A stretch of 28,062 nucleotides of DNA. Source: JAICNG01 sp035249985. GTDB lineage: Bacteria; Gemmatimonadota; Gemmatimonadetes; Gemmatimonadales; Gemmatimonadaceae. Below the pieces are notes generated by a model. That model did not search any database. It was not told where the DNA came from and saw nothing but the letters and a program-made list of their open reading frames with translations. Below are positions 7,641 to 15,513 of this stretch, piece after piece (position 1 is the first letter of the stretch; every line of letters starts with the position of its first letter). The stretch lies in the NCBI GenBank assembly GCA_035249985.1, contig DATFFP010000109.1:1-28062 (forward strand), written 5' to 3'. The position numbers were made by a program, and so were the translations under genes.

Positions 7641-8406
7641 CGCGCACCGCGCGCACGAAGTTCAGCCGCGACAGGTCGCCGCGGGACACGACGGCGACGA
7701 CATCTTCCCGGCCCAGCACCACGCGCGTGATCGCGCGATCGCTCCAGCCGCGCGCGACGTGCTCGTCAATCGTGCCGATCGTCTCCTCCAGCCACGCCGC
7801 CTTTGCGGCAAGCGCGTGCGCGCCATTCGGCACGAGGCCGCGATGCGCATCGAAGAGGACGCGCGGCCGGAGCGCGGCCGCGCGGCGTGCGCTCTCTGCC
7901 AATGCACGAGGATCCTCCATCGGTCGGGCGACGCGCACCTTCACCCCCAAAAACAGGTCGCCGGCGAACAGGATCTCGCGCTCGGCATCCCATACGACGT
8001 GATGGTCGGGCGAGTGACCGGGCGTTGCGAGCAGCTCGAGCCCGACCGGGCGATGGGGCTCGATCGCCGATCGCAAGGGCGCCATCGCACCCCAGCACGC
8101 GCGCCGGTAGAGTCCAACGTTCGCCTCGCCCGCGCGAAGGGCCTCTTCGGTCGACCGCGCCATCGCGATTGGAATGCCCCGCTCGGCGGCGAGGGTGACG
8201 TTGCCCGCGTGATCCTCGTGCTGGTGCGTGACGACGATCCCGCGCGGCCGGCGCTCATCGAGCAAGCGCGCCACCGTGCGCCTCGCGCCGGGAAAGCCCG
8301 TGTCGATCAGCTGATCGCGAACGAGGAAGACGCACACCGAGTATCCCATGGCCGCGCTGCGCCAGGACCGGAGCCGTATCAGCTCGACATCGTCGGCATT
8401 GACCAC
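7615..8406 (-). CDS. Metallo-beta-lactamase-fold hydrolase
   Basis: A 263-residue protein with a full MBL-fold metal site: His61, His63, Asp65 and His66 in THQHEDHAG, His131 in GHSPDH, Asp150 in FAGDLFLG, and His188 in DAHRG. This is the pattern of two-metal hydrolases such as glyoxalase II-like enzymes; the substrate cannot be told from sequence, and a beta-lactamase role is not implied. The start is a GTG at 8406, a few bases from the greA promoter on the other strand. The next internal ATG (8349) would remove the first strand of the fold. The end overlaps the convergent membrane-protein gene by 26 bp. Confidence 0.85.
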   Translation of the reverse strand: MVNADDVELIRLRSWRSAAMGYSVCVFLVRDQLIDTGFPGARRTVARLLDERRPRGIVVTHQHEDHAGNVTLAAERGIPIAMARSTEEALRAGEANVGLYRRACWGAMAPLRSAIEPHRPVGLELLATPGHSPDHHVVWDAEREILFAGDLFLGVKVRVARPMEDPRALAESARRAAALRPRVLFDAHRGLVPNGAHALAAKAAWLEETIGTIDEHVARGWSDRAITRVVLGREDVVAVVSRGDLSRLNFVRAVRATAARPAG

Positions 8407-8408
8407 GC

Positions 8409-8437
8409 TTTACTTTGTCCGACCCCCTGCCTACAAT
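8409..8437 (+). promoter_or_regulatory. Predicted sigma-70 promoter for greA
   Basis: A TTTACT box (8409-8414), a 17-bp spacer and a TACAAT box (8432-8437) give four of six and five of six matches to the housekeeping consensus. Transcription would start near 8444, just before the leader hairpin and about 65 nt before the greA ATG. The -35 box lies directly next to the start codon of the divergent MBL-fold gene. Predicted by eye only. Confidence 0.6.
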
Positions 8438-8448
8438 GAAAAGACACG

Positions 8449-8486
8449 CGGAGCGCCCTCCCTTCCGGCAGGGCGCTCCGACTTTT
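8449..8486 (+). terminator. Intrinsic-terminator-like hairpin in the greA leader
   Basis: Eleven perfect base pairs (8449-8459 with 8470-8480, CGGAGCGCCCT and its complement) close a 10-nt loop and are followed by ACTTTT. This is the form of an intrinsic terminator, although the T-run is short. The upstream gene is on the other strand, so the hairpin cannot serve it. It lies between the predicted greA promoter and the greA start, where it could act as an attenuator, as in the leader of E. coli greA. Confidence 0.65.
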
Positions 8487-8508
8487 GCACCCCCGAGATC
8501 GCCGCATC

Positions 8509-8997
8509 ATGATCGAAGAGCTGAAGCAAAAGCTGGGACAGGAGGTCGAGCACCTCCAGCACGAGCTCAACGTCACACTGCCGAACGAGATTCGGAAGGC
8601 AGTGGAGCTCGGCGACTTGCGCGAGAACTCGGAATACAAGGCCGCGCTCGAGCGCCAGCAATTCGTGCAGGCGCGCCTCGGGCAGCTCCGTCAGCGTCTG
8701 AGCAAGCTCTCGCAGATCGACATGACGCAGATTCCCACCGATCGCGTCGGCCTCGGCTCACGCGTCGTCGTGAAGGACGTGAAGACGGGCGCCTCCGAGG
8801 AGTATCACCTGGTGTTCGGTGATGCCTCGGAGTTCGACGAGGGTCACGTCAGCATGGCCTCGCCCATCGGCAAGGCGCTCGTCGGCAAGAGCGTGGGCGA
8901 CGTGACGATGCTGAGGCTGCCGACGGTCACGCGCCAGCTCCAGATCGTGGAGCTGGTGACGATCCACGAAGCGCCAGCGACGAACGGGAAGAAGTGA
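8509..8997 (+). CDS. greA: Transcript cleavage/elongation factor GreA
   Basis: A 162-residue protein of the usual GreA length. The N-terminal half is the coiled coil that enters the RNA polymerase secondary channel; its tip keeps the two acidic residues needed for transcript cleavage (Asp36 and Glu39 in GDLRENSEYK, matching Asp41 and Glu44 of E. coli). The C-terminal half (about residues 80-155) is the FKBP-like domain, with GSRVVVKDVKTGASEEYHLVF and SPIGKALVGKSVGD motifs. GreA rescues backtracked polymerase. The ATG at 8509 is preferred to an in-frame TTG at 8485, which lies in the T-run of the leader hairpin. A perfect palindrome starts 2 bp after the stop. Confidence 0.95.
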   Translation: MIEELKQKLGQEVEHLQHELNVTLPNEIRKAVELGDLRENSEYKAALERQQFVQARLGQLRQRLSKLSQIDMTQIPTDRVGLGSRVVVKDVKTGASEEYHLVFGDASEFDEGHVSMASPIGKALVGKSVGDVTMLRLPTVTRQLQIVELVTIHEAPATNGKK

Positions 8998-8998
8998 C

Positions 8999-9030
8999 GA
9001 ACGAGGAACGAGGAACCTCGTTCCTCGTTC
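8999..9030. terminator. Perfect palindromic bidirectional terminator with GAACGAG heptads
   Basis: Fourteen perfect pairs (8999-9012 with 9017-9030) close a GAAC loop. Each arm is two copies of GAACGAG or its complement. The element starts 2 bp after the greA stop and its last two bases are the first two of the glpD stop codon, so it fills the whole gap between the convergent genes. It is the smallest member of the tandem-unit inverted repeats in this window. Confidence 0.8.
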
Positions 9031-10669
9031 ATTCCGCGATCCCGAATATCCTCGCGATCTCCGCCCTGTACTCCGCCAGCTGCGTCGAGTAGTCGCTTTC
9101 GCTCCATCCGAGGAGCGGCCCGACCGCCCGGGCGGCGGCGGGTGCCGCGGCGATGCCGTGGTCGCGCGTCTCGTAGGCCACGTGGAGCCGGCGGATCAGC
9201 AGGTCGCCTAACGTCAGCGCCATCTCCTGCTCGACGGCGTAGTGCAGCTCGGCCACGATGTAGGGGAGCGTCGGCACGACTGGCGCGGACAGCGCCGTGT
9301 TGCTTCCAACGATCGTCCAGACGGCGCGCCAGGCGGTTCCGTACATCCGCACGAGATGCTCCGCGAGCGGCGCGATGCCGATGGCCGCCGTGGCGATGGT
9401 CGTCTCCTCCGCGAGCGACGACATGTCGCCGCCGGGAAGAGGCACGGCATGCGTGGCGGCGGGATGACCCGTCGCGCCTAACGCGCGCACGACCTGGTCG
9501 ACCACGGACGCCGCCATCGAGCGATAGGTCGTGAGCTTGCCCCCGGTCACCGACAGCAGCCCGGGAGCCGTCCACGTGATCGCATGCTCTCGTGAGGTGC
9601 TGCCCGGATCCGCGCCTCGGCCAGCGACCAGTGGCCGGATCCCCGCCCAGGCGGCGATGACATCGGACGCGGTCAGCTGCGCGCCGGGAAAATAGGCGTT
9701 CGCCGATCGCAGCAGGTAGTCCACGTCGGCGCGCGTCGCGCGCACCTCATCAATGGGGCCGGCGTAGTCGGTGTCGGTCGTGCCCACGATCGTGAACAAG
9801 CCCGCTGGCAGCACGAACATCACCCGGCCATCGATCGCCGAGAGCACCGTCAGGGCATCGCGATTCGCAACGCGGGCGCGCGGGACGGCGATGTGGACGC
9901 CCTTGGTCCCGCGCAACGCGGTCGATGCGTGCGGATCGACCATTCGACGAATGGAGTCGGACCACGGGCCGGTCGCATTGACCACGGCTCGTGCGGTGAC
10001 GTCGACGCCTTTGCCCGTGATCCGGTCGACGACGTGCGCACCGGTCACGTGCGACCCCGCGCGACGCAGCATACGGACTTCGGCGTGATTCATCACCGTG
10101 GCGCCTTCATCGACTGCCGCTTTCACGTTTGCCAGCGTGAGGCGGACGTCGTTCGTCGACGCGTCGAAGTAGCGCGCTCCGCCACGGAGGCCATCGCGCC
10201 GGATCGCCGGCTCGAGCTCGACCACTTCATCCGGCACGAGCCGCCGGTGGTTGCCGCCCAGGTTGCGGAACAGCGCGAGCGCGTCATAGACCATGAGGCC
10301 CGCGCCGAGCTTCCAGAGCGGGACGCGGGCCTCGTCGTACACCGGCCAGGTGAACGCAAGCGGGCGCACCAGATGTGGCGCGATGCGCATGAGCGTGCGT
10401 CGCTCGCGGCTGGACTCGAACACGAGATGCAGCCATCCGTGCTCGAGATACCGAAGGCCTCCGTGGATGAGGCGGGAAGAGCGGCTCGACGTGCCGCTCG
10501 CGAAGTCGTCCCGCTCGACGAGGGCGGTCCGAAGCCCCCGCATGGCCGCGTCGCGCGCCACGCCGGCACCCGTGATGCCACCGCCGATGATGAGGACGTC
10601 GAAGCGGGCGTGGCTCAGCAGGTCCAGCGCCGCACGTCGAGTATGCGCGGAGAATGGCCGTGTCGTCAC
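9029..10669 (-). CDS. glpD: Aerobic glycerol-3-phosphate dehydrogenase GlpD
   Basis: About 546 residues. Oxidises sn-glycerol 3-phosphate to dihydroxyacetone phosphate at the membrane and passes electrons to quinone. The FAD-binding motif GGGITGAG is at residues 29-36, followed by the family signature SGTSSRSSRLIHGGLRYLE. Further family blocks are NATGPWSDSIRRM, GTKGVHIAVPR, FTIVGTTDTDY, WAGIRPLV and SVTGGKLTTYR, and the C-terminal GlpD cap domain is present. The start is uncertain: the GTG at 10669 gives a normal N-terminus, while longer GTG or TTG starts up to 10732 would overlap the divergent fadI start. It is divergent from fadI-fadJ, so together they would handle glycerol phosphate and fatty acids from lipids. 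Confidence 0.92.
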   Translation of the reverse strand: MTTRPFSAHTRRAALDLLSHARFDVLIIGGGITGAGVARDAAMRGLRTALVERDDFASGTSSRSSRLIHGGLRYLEHGWLHLVFESSRERRTLMRIAPHLVRPLAFTWPVYDEARVPLWKLGAGLMVYDALALFRNLGGNHRRLVPDEVVELEPAIRRDGLRGGARYFDASTNDVRLTLANVKAAVDEGATVMNHAEVRMLRRAGSHVTGAHVVDRITGKGVDVTARAVVNATGPWSDSIRRMVDPHASTALRGTKGVHIAVPRARVANRDALTVLSAIDGRVMFVLPAGLFTIVGTTDTDYAGPIDEVRATRADVDYLLRSANAYFPGAQLTASDVIAAWAGIRPLVAGRGADPGSTSREHAITWTAPGLLSVTGGKLTTYRSMAASVVDQVVRALGATGHPAATHAVPLPGGDMSSLAEETTIATAAIGIAPLAEHLVRMYGTAWRAVWTIVGSNTALSAPVVPTLPYIVAELHYAVEQEMALTLGDLLIRRLHVAYETRDHGIAAAPAAARAVGPLLGWSESDYSTQLAEYRAEIARIFGIAE

Positions 10670-10725
10670 GGTGCGGTGCGTCTCCGGGCGTGGCGACGAC
10701 GGGGCCACGCTCCTATGTTCCACAC

Positions 10726-12024
10726 ATGGCAACCACGAGCAACGGACGGCGCGTCGCCATCGTCGCTGGATTGCGCACGCCGTTCACCAAATCCGGGACG
10801 GCGTTTCGCGCGCTGACGAGCCAGGAGCTCGGCAAGCTCGTGGTCGCAGAGCTCGTGCAGCGGACGAGTCTCGAGCCGAAGGACGTCGATACACTGGTGT
10901 TCGGCACCGTCGTGCCCTCGGTGCTCGCGCCCAACATCGCGCGCGAGGTCTCGCTGCTGCCGCTGCTGCCGAAGGGAATTCCTGCCGTCACGGTGAGCCG
11001 CGCGTGCGCCTCCGCCAACCAGGCGATCACCGACGCGGCCGATCAGATTCTGCTGGGTCACGCCGATGTCGCCATTGCGGGTGGCGCCGAGTCGCTCTCC
11101 AACGTTCCGATTCTCCATTCCCGCGGGTTTGCCGACGCTGTCGTTGCCGCCTCGCGTGCCAAGTCGGCGCCCAAGCGTCTGCGTGCGCTGGCGCGCCTCC
11201 GGCCGCGCGACCTCGTGCCGGTGACGCCGGCGATCGCCGAGCCCTCGACTGGCGAGACCATGGGCCAGTCAGCGGAGAAGATGGCGAAGCTCAATCACGT
11301 TGCGCGAGAGGAGCAGGACCAGTTCGCGCTTCGATCGCACCGGCTGGCCGCGGCGGGGACACACGATGGACGTCTCACGAGTGAGATGATGGCGGTGTAC
11401 GTGCCTCCCAAGTTCGATACCGTGGCGACTACCGATAACGGCATCCGCTCCGACACGACGCTCGAGCAGATGCAGGCGCTGAAGCCCGTCTTCGACCGAC
11501 GGTATGGTACCGTCACCGCCGGCAACTCCTCGCCGCTCACCGATGGCGCCGCCGCGGTACTGCTCATGAGCGAGGAAGCCGCGCGTGCCTCCGGGTACGA
11601 GCCGCTCGCGTTTATCAAGTCGTATGCCTACGCGGCGCTCGACCCCGGCGAGCAATTGCTGATGGGCCCGGTCCTCGCAACGCCGGTCGCGCTCGATCGC
11701 GCGGGACTCACGTTGAAGGAGATCGATCTGGTGGAGATGCACGAGGCGTTCGCGGCGCAGGTGTTGTCCAATCTGCAGGGGTTCGAATCGCGGGAGTGGG
11801 CGCAACGCGCGGGATACCTGCATCCCGTGGGCGAAGTCGACCGCGCGCGTCTCAACGTGATGGGGGGCTCGATCGCGATCGGCCACCCCTTCGGCGCCAC
11901 CGGCGCGCGCATCACGATGACGCTGATCAACGAGCTGCGGCGTCGTGGCGGCCAGTTCGGCCTCATGACCGTGTGTGCCGCCGGGGGCATGGGCTTCGCC
12001 ATGGTCGTGGAGAACGCCGGATGA
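10726..12024 (+). CDS. fadI: 3-ketoacyl-CoA thiolase (FadI type)
   Basis: A 432-residue thiolase, close to the 436 residues of E. coli FadI. It performs the last step of beta-oxidation, cleaving 3-ketoacyl-CoA with CoA into acetyl-CoA and a shortened acyl-CoA. The acyl-accepting cysteine is Cys94 in VSRACASANQA. The remaining catalytic motifs are EMHEAFAAQ, the histidine in GGSIAIGHPFGATGAR, and the C-terminal cysteine in TVCAAGGMG. The length and the insertion around residues 140-170 fit the FadI (trifunctional beta-subunit) branch rather than FadA. The ATG at 10726 follows a short gap from divergent glpD. The stop overlaps the fadJ start by ATGA, which supports a two-gene operon. Confidence 0.93.
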   Translation: MATTSNGRRVAIVAGLRTPFTKSGTAFRALTSQELGKLVVAELVQRTSLEPKDVDTLVFGTVVPSVLAPNIAREVSLLPLLPKGIPAVTVSRACASANQAITDAADQILLGHADVAIAGGAESLSNVPILHSRGFADAVVAASRAKSAPKRLRALARLRPRDLVPVTPAIAEPSTGETMGQSAEKMAKLNHVAREEQDQFALRSHRLAAAGTHDGRLTSEMMAVYVPPKFDTVATTDNGIRSDTTLEQMQALKPVFDRRYGTVTAGNSSPLTDGAAAVLLMSEEAARASGYEPLAFIKSYAYAALDPGEQLLMGPVLATPVALDRAGLTLKEIDLVEMHEAFAAQVLSNLQGFESREWAQRAGYLHPVGEVDRARLNVMGGSIAIGHPFGATGARITMTLINELRRRGGQFGLMTVCAAGGMGFAMVVENAG

Positions 12025-14219
12025 GCGCCACCACCGCGACCCGACCGGCCGACGTCTCGCGCAAGTCCGGCGCGATGACCGTCGACGTCGAGGATGGCGT
12101 CGCCGTCATCACGATGGATCTTCCTAACGAGCCGGTGAACAAGCTCAACCAGGCGGTGAAGGACGATTTCATCGAGCTGATTCGCCGTCTCGACGGCGAC
12201 GCATCGATCCAGGCCGCGGTCCTCATCAGCGGCAAGCCGGATACCTTCATCGCCGGCGCCGACATCGAAGAGTTCCTCCAGGTTCGCTCGTCGGACGACG
12301 CCGAGCGCCTGTCACTCGACGGCCAGTCGCTGCTGGACCGGCTGGAGCAGCTGCGCACGCCGGTCGTCGCCGCGATTCATGGGGCGTGTCTGGGCGGTGG
12401 TCTCGAGACGGCGATGGCATGTGCGTGGCGCATCGGCACCGACCATCCCAAAACGGTGCTCGCGCTCCCCGAGGTGATGCTCGGGCTCATTCCGGGCGCT
12501 GGCGGAACGCAGCGGCTTCCCCGGCTGGTGGGTCTTCGCAACGCACTGGACATGATCCTTACCGGCAGGAACGTGCGCGCGAAGAAGGCGCTGCAGATGG
12601 GACTGCTCGACGAGATGGTGCACCCGTCGATTCTGCGCGACGTCGCGGTGAAGCGCGCGCGCGAGCTCGGGCGCGGGGAGAAGAAGCCATCGGTCGGGCG
12701 GAAGCAGCTCACCCTCGCCGATCTCGCGCTGGAGAGAAATCCCGCGGGCCGCGCGATCGTGTTCCGGCAGGCGCGCGAAAAGGTGCGCAAGCAGACGCAC
12801 GGCCATTATCCCGCACCGCCGGCGGCCATCGATGCCGTCGCCGCCGGCTACTCGTTAGGGCGGGAGGGGGGGCTGGGGGAGGAGGCTCGGCTGTTCGCGC
12901 AGATGGCGGTGACGCCACAATCGCGCGAGCTGATCTTTCTCTTCTTCGCGACGACCTCGCTCAAGAAGGATTCCGGTGTCTCCGGGCCGGCGCCGCCCGC
13001 GCGAGACGTGCAGCGCCTCGCCGTGCTCGGCACCGGGTTCATGGGCGCCGGCATCGCCGCGGTGTCCGCGATGCAGGGCATCGCGGTTCGATTCAAGGAC
13101 GTCGACCATACGCGCGTCGCGAAGGGGCTCAAGTCGGTCTACGACGTGCTCATCGAGCGGCTGCGCAAGCGCCAGATCACGCGCACGCAGTTCGACGATC
13201 AGATGGCGCTCGTGGGCGGCAGCGTCGACTACAGCGGGTTCAGGACCGTCGACGTCACCATCGAGGCGGTGTTCGAGGATCTCGCGCTCAAGCACCGCGT
13301 GCTGCGCGAGGCCGAGGCCGAGCTGCCCGCGCGCGCTCTCTACGCGTCGAACACCAGCTCCATCCCCATCTCGCGCATCGCGGAAGCGTCGAAGCGGCCG
13401 GAGCGCGTGCTCGGCATGCACTTCTTTTCGCCGGTGCACAAGATGCCGTTGCTCGAGATCATCGTCACGCCGATCACGGCGCCCGAGGTGACGGTGACGG
13501 CGGTCGCCCTCGGCAAACGACTGGGCAAGCACGTGATCGTCGTGAACGATGGGCCGGGCTTCTACACCACGCGCATTCTCGCCGCGTACATGAACGAGGC
13601 GGGTCGCCTGCTCGATGAGGGCGCGGCGGTCGAGGCGATCGACAAGGCGCTCCTCGAGTTCGGGTTCCCGGTCGGGCCGATTACGCTGCTCGACGAGGTG
13701 GGTATCGACGTCGGCGGGAAGATCGCCGGGGTACTCGCGGACGCGTTCGGAGAACGGTTCGCGTCATCGGAATCGATGCAGCGGGTGATCGCCGCCGGCC
13801 GAACGGGTCGCAAGGGCGGCTCGGGGTTCTACACGTATGGCAAGGATGGGAAGAAGGGGGGCGTCGACCAATCGGTCTACGAATTCCTGCCGACCGGCAC
13901 CGCCCGCGCCGATGTCCATCCCGAGGAAATCCACGACCGGACCGTGCTCGCCATGGTGAACGAGGCGGTGCGGTGCCTGGAAGAGGGTGTGCTGCGCTCC
14001 CCTCGTGATGGCGATGTGGGGGCGGTTTTCGGCCTCGGATTCCCGCCATTCCGGGGCGGCCCGTTCCGCTACGTGGATACCGAGAGCGCCGAGATGATCA
14101 TCCGGCGGCTGGAGCAGCTGAACTCGCGGTTCGCGCCCCGGTTCGTGCCGGCGGGTTTGCTCCTGGAGCTGGCTGAGCGCAGGCGGCGGTTTTATCCGGT
14201 AGAAGGAAAACCGGTGTGA
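12021..14219 (+). CDS. fadJ: Multifunctional fatty acid oxidation protein FadJ (enoyl-CoA hydratase/3-hydroxyacyl-CoA dehydrogenase)
   Basis: A 732-residue fusion of crotonase and hydroxyacyl-CoA dehydrogenase domains, the alpha subunit partner of FadI. The hydratase part (about residues 20-290) has IAGADIEEF, the oxyanion motif HGACLGGGLETAMA and the catalytic-glutamate region LPEVMLGLIPGAGGTQRLPRL. The dehydrogenase part begins with the NAD motif VLGTGFMGAG (335-344) and has the catalytic His467 in MHFFSPVHKM. The C-terminal dimerisation repeats end with GLGFPPFRGGPFRYVD. It hydrates 2-enoyl-CoA and oxidises the product to 3-ketoacyl-CoA. The first 15-18 residues are a loose extension. A 9-bp-unit inverted repeat follows the stop. 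Confidence 0.94.
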   Translation: MSATTATRPADVSRKSGAMTVDVEDGVAVITMDLPNEPVNKLNQAVKDDFIELIRRLDGDASIQAAVLISGKPDTFIAGADIEEFLQVRSSDDAERLSLDGQSLLDRLEQLRTPVVAAIHGACLGGGLETAMACAWRIGTDHPKTVLALPEVMLGLIPGAGGTQRLPRLVGLRNALDMILTGRNVRAKKALQMGLLDEMVHPSILRDVAVKRARELGRGEKKPSVGRKQLTLADLALERNPAGRAIVFRQAREKVRKQTHGHYPAPPAAIDAVAAGYSLGREGGLGEEARLFAQMAVTPQSRELIFLFFATTSLKKDSGVSGPAPPARDVQRLAVLGTGFMGAGIAAVSAMQGIAVRFKDVDHTRVAKGLKSVYDVLIERLRKRQITRTQFDDQMALVGGSVDYSGFRTVDVTIEAVFEDLALKHRVLREAEAELPARALYASNTSSIPISRIAEASKRPERVLGMHFFSPVHKMPLLEIIVTPITAPEVTVTAVALGKRLGKHVIVVNDGPGFYTTRILAAYMNEAGRLLDEGAAVEAIDKALLEFGFPVGPITLLDEVGIDVGGKIAGVLADAFGERFASSESMQRVIAAGRTGRKGGSGFYTYGKDGKKGGVDQSVYEFLPTGTARADVHPEEIHDRTVLAMVNEAVRCLEEGVLRSPRDGDVGAVFGLGFPPFRGGPFRYVDTESAEMIIRRLEQLNSRFAPRFVPAGLLLELAERRRRFYPVEGKPV

Positions 14220-14225
14220 ACGGCG

Positions 14226-14346
14226 GAGGCGCTAGAGGCGCTAGGGGCGCTAGAGGCGCTGAGGGGTGGCAGTTCAGCGCCTCCAGCGCCTCCAGCGCCT
14301 CCAGCGCCTCCAGCGCCTCTAGCGCCTCCAGCGCCTCTAGCGCCTT
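14226..14346. repeat. Inverted repeat with 9-bp units after fadJ; probable terminator
   Basis: Left arm 14226-14262 has four units of GAGGCGCTA with small changes; right arm 14274-14346 has eight units of CAGCGCCTC or TAGCGCCTC. The loop is about 11 bp. The right arm therefore carries twice as many units, so many pairing registers are possible. It starts 6 bp after the fadJ stop and lies upstream of the sigma factor gene on the same strand. Base changes between units (T or C at the first position) are not fully matched in the other arm. The remaining 44 bp to the sigma start hold no clear promoter. Confidence 0.85.
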
Positions 14347-14390
14347 AGGCGTCGTGTGACTCCAACCCGCCCACTCAGGGTCTCCCCCCC

Positions 14391-14957
14391 GTGACGGACC
14401 GCGCTGCCGCCGCCGACCCTGACGCCCTGCTGGTTCGGCGCGTGCTCGACGGCGACGTGGAGGCGTACGCCGTCCTCGTCGTGCGCTATCGCAGCCGGTA
14501 CGTGCGTTTCGCGACGCACATGCTGGGGAGCGTGGAGGACGCCGAGGAGGCGCTGCAGGACGCGTTCGTGCGGGCCTACCGCTCGCTGGCGCGGTGCGAG
14601 GATCCCGAGCGTTTCGGCTCATGGCTGTTCCGGATTCTGGTGAATCGGTGTCGGACGGCGGGTGCGCGCCGGGGACGACGAGAACGCACGATCGTACACG
14701 ACGAGATCGCCCTCCGTGACGCCGCGGAGGACCATCCCGAGGAGAGTGTCGCGTGGCGTGAGGAGATCGGTCGCGCGCTCGAGCGTCTGCCCGCGGAGCA
14801 GCGGGAAGCTTTTCTGTTGAAGCACGTCGAGGATTTGAGCTACGAGGAAATCTCTGTCGTCACCGGCGTCGGTGTCTCGGCGCTCAAGATGCGCGTGAAG
14901 CGCGCCTGCGATCGATTGAGGGATCAGTTGAGGGAGGTTTACAGTGCACGAGAGTGA
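14391..14957 (+). CDS. ECF-type RNA polymerase sigma factor (first sigma operon)
   Basis: A 188-residue ECF sigma factor. Region 2 is at about residues 15-80 (LVRRVLDGDVEAYAVLVVRYRSRYVRFATHMLGSVEDAEEALQDAFVRAYRSL), and region 4 at about 125-180 (ALERLPAEQREAFLLKHVEDLSYEEISVVTGVGVSALKMRVKRACDRLR) with a helix-turn-helix. There are no regions 1 or 3, as usual for ECF factors. It directs transcription of a dedicated regulon, normally held in check by an anti-sigma factor. The GTG start at 14391 begins the first good match to the family. Its end overlaps the next start by 14 bp, pointing to coupled expression with the CBM48 membrane protein. Confidence 0.9.
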   Translation: MTDRAAAADPDALLVRRVLDGDVEAYAVLVVRYRSRYVRFATHMLGSVEDAEEALQDAFVRAYRSLARCEDPERFGSWLFRILVNRCRTAGARRGRRERTIVHDEIALRDAAEDHPEESVAWREEIGRALERLPAEQREAFLLKHVEDLSYEEISVVTGVGVSALKMRVKRACDRLRDQLREVYSARE

Positions 14958-15513
14958 TGAAGTGATAGAGCGCGTAGCCATGACGTTGCGCCGAGACCCG
15001 GTCGAGGTGTCACCGGATTTCGACGCGCGGGTGATGCAACAGGTGCGAGCGGAATCCCGTCAGACGCCTGCTCGCGGCGTGTGGCGGTGGATGACCCGCT
15101 CGCGGACGATCAGGGTGTCACCGCTGGCCGGCTTGGCGCTCGCCGCGGGTCTTGCGGGTGTGGTCGCGCTGGCGGCGCGGGAGGGCCCCGTCGGCGTCCC
15201 CGCGGGAGCGCCGGCGCCCATGGCCAGCGTTCCAAATCGGCAGATGATGCAATTCATCTTCGTGAACGATTCGGCTTCGAAAGTCGCGATCGTGGGCGAC
15301 TTCAACGATTGGGATGAGGGCGTCTCGCCGTTGCGGCGGGTGAGCGACAAGGGCGTGTGGACCATCACCATCCCGCTGGCGCCGGGCCGGTACCAGTATA
15401 CCTTCGTAGTAGACGGCACGACGTGGGTCCCCGACCCGGCCGCGCCGCGAACGCTCGAAGACGATTTCGGGCGGCCGAACTCCGTCATTACGGTAGGAGA
15501 TGCGACCACATGA
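14944..15513 (+). CDS. Single-span membrane protein with CBM48-like domain; candidate anti-sigma factor
   Basis: A 189-residue protein, GTG start inside the sigma gene. Residues 1-55 are a charged cytoplasmic segment, residues about 58-78 a single membrane helix (VSPLAGLALAAGLAGVVALAA), and residues about 100-189 a carbohydrate-binding E-set domain of the AMPK-beta/CBM48 type (VAIVGDFNDWDE, VWTITIPLAPGRYQYTFVVDG, WVPDP, GRPNSVITVG). Position and topology are those of an anti-sigma factor, but the zinc motif HxxxCxxC is absent, so this is inference. The external CBM48 could sense a glucan or another surface ligand. The same type of domain ends the outer-membrane-like protein of this operon. 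The stop overlaps the next start by ATGA. Confidence 0.8.
   Translation: MHESDEVIERVAMTLRRDPVEVSPDFDARVMQQVRAESRQTPARGVWRWMTRSRTIRVSPLAGLALAAGLAGVVALAAREGPVGVPAGAPAPMASVPNRQMMQFIFVNDSASKVAIVGDFNDWDEGVSPLRRVSDKGVWTITIPLAPGRYQYTFVVDGTTWVPDPAAPRTLEDDFGRPNSVITVGDATT

Noticed and set aside
7615..8406. MBL-fold protein as a beta-lactamase resistance gene
   Set aside because: The metal motif is shared by many hydrolases; nothing in the sequence or neighbours points to antibiotic breakdown.
12386..13618. Long plus-strand frame of 410 codons inside fadJ
   Set aside because: An Arg/Ala/Gly-rich shadow in another frame of a gene with complete catalytic motifs.
14098..14622. Minus-strand reading frame with an EAL-EAL-EAL repeat protein
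   Set aside because: The peptide repeat is only the 9-bp DNA unit read in frame; the rest is antisense to fadJ and the sigma gene and has proline/arginine-rich shadow composition.
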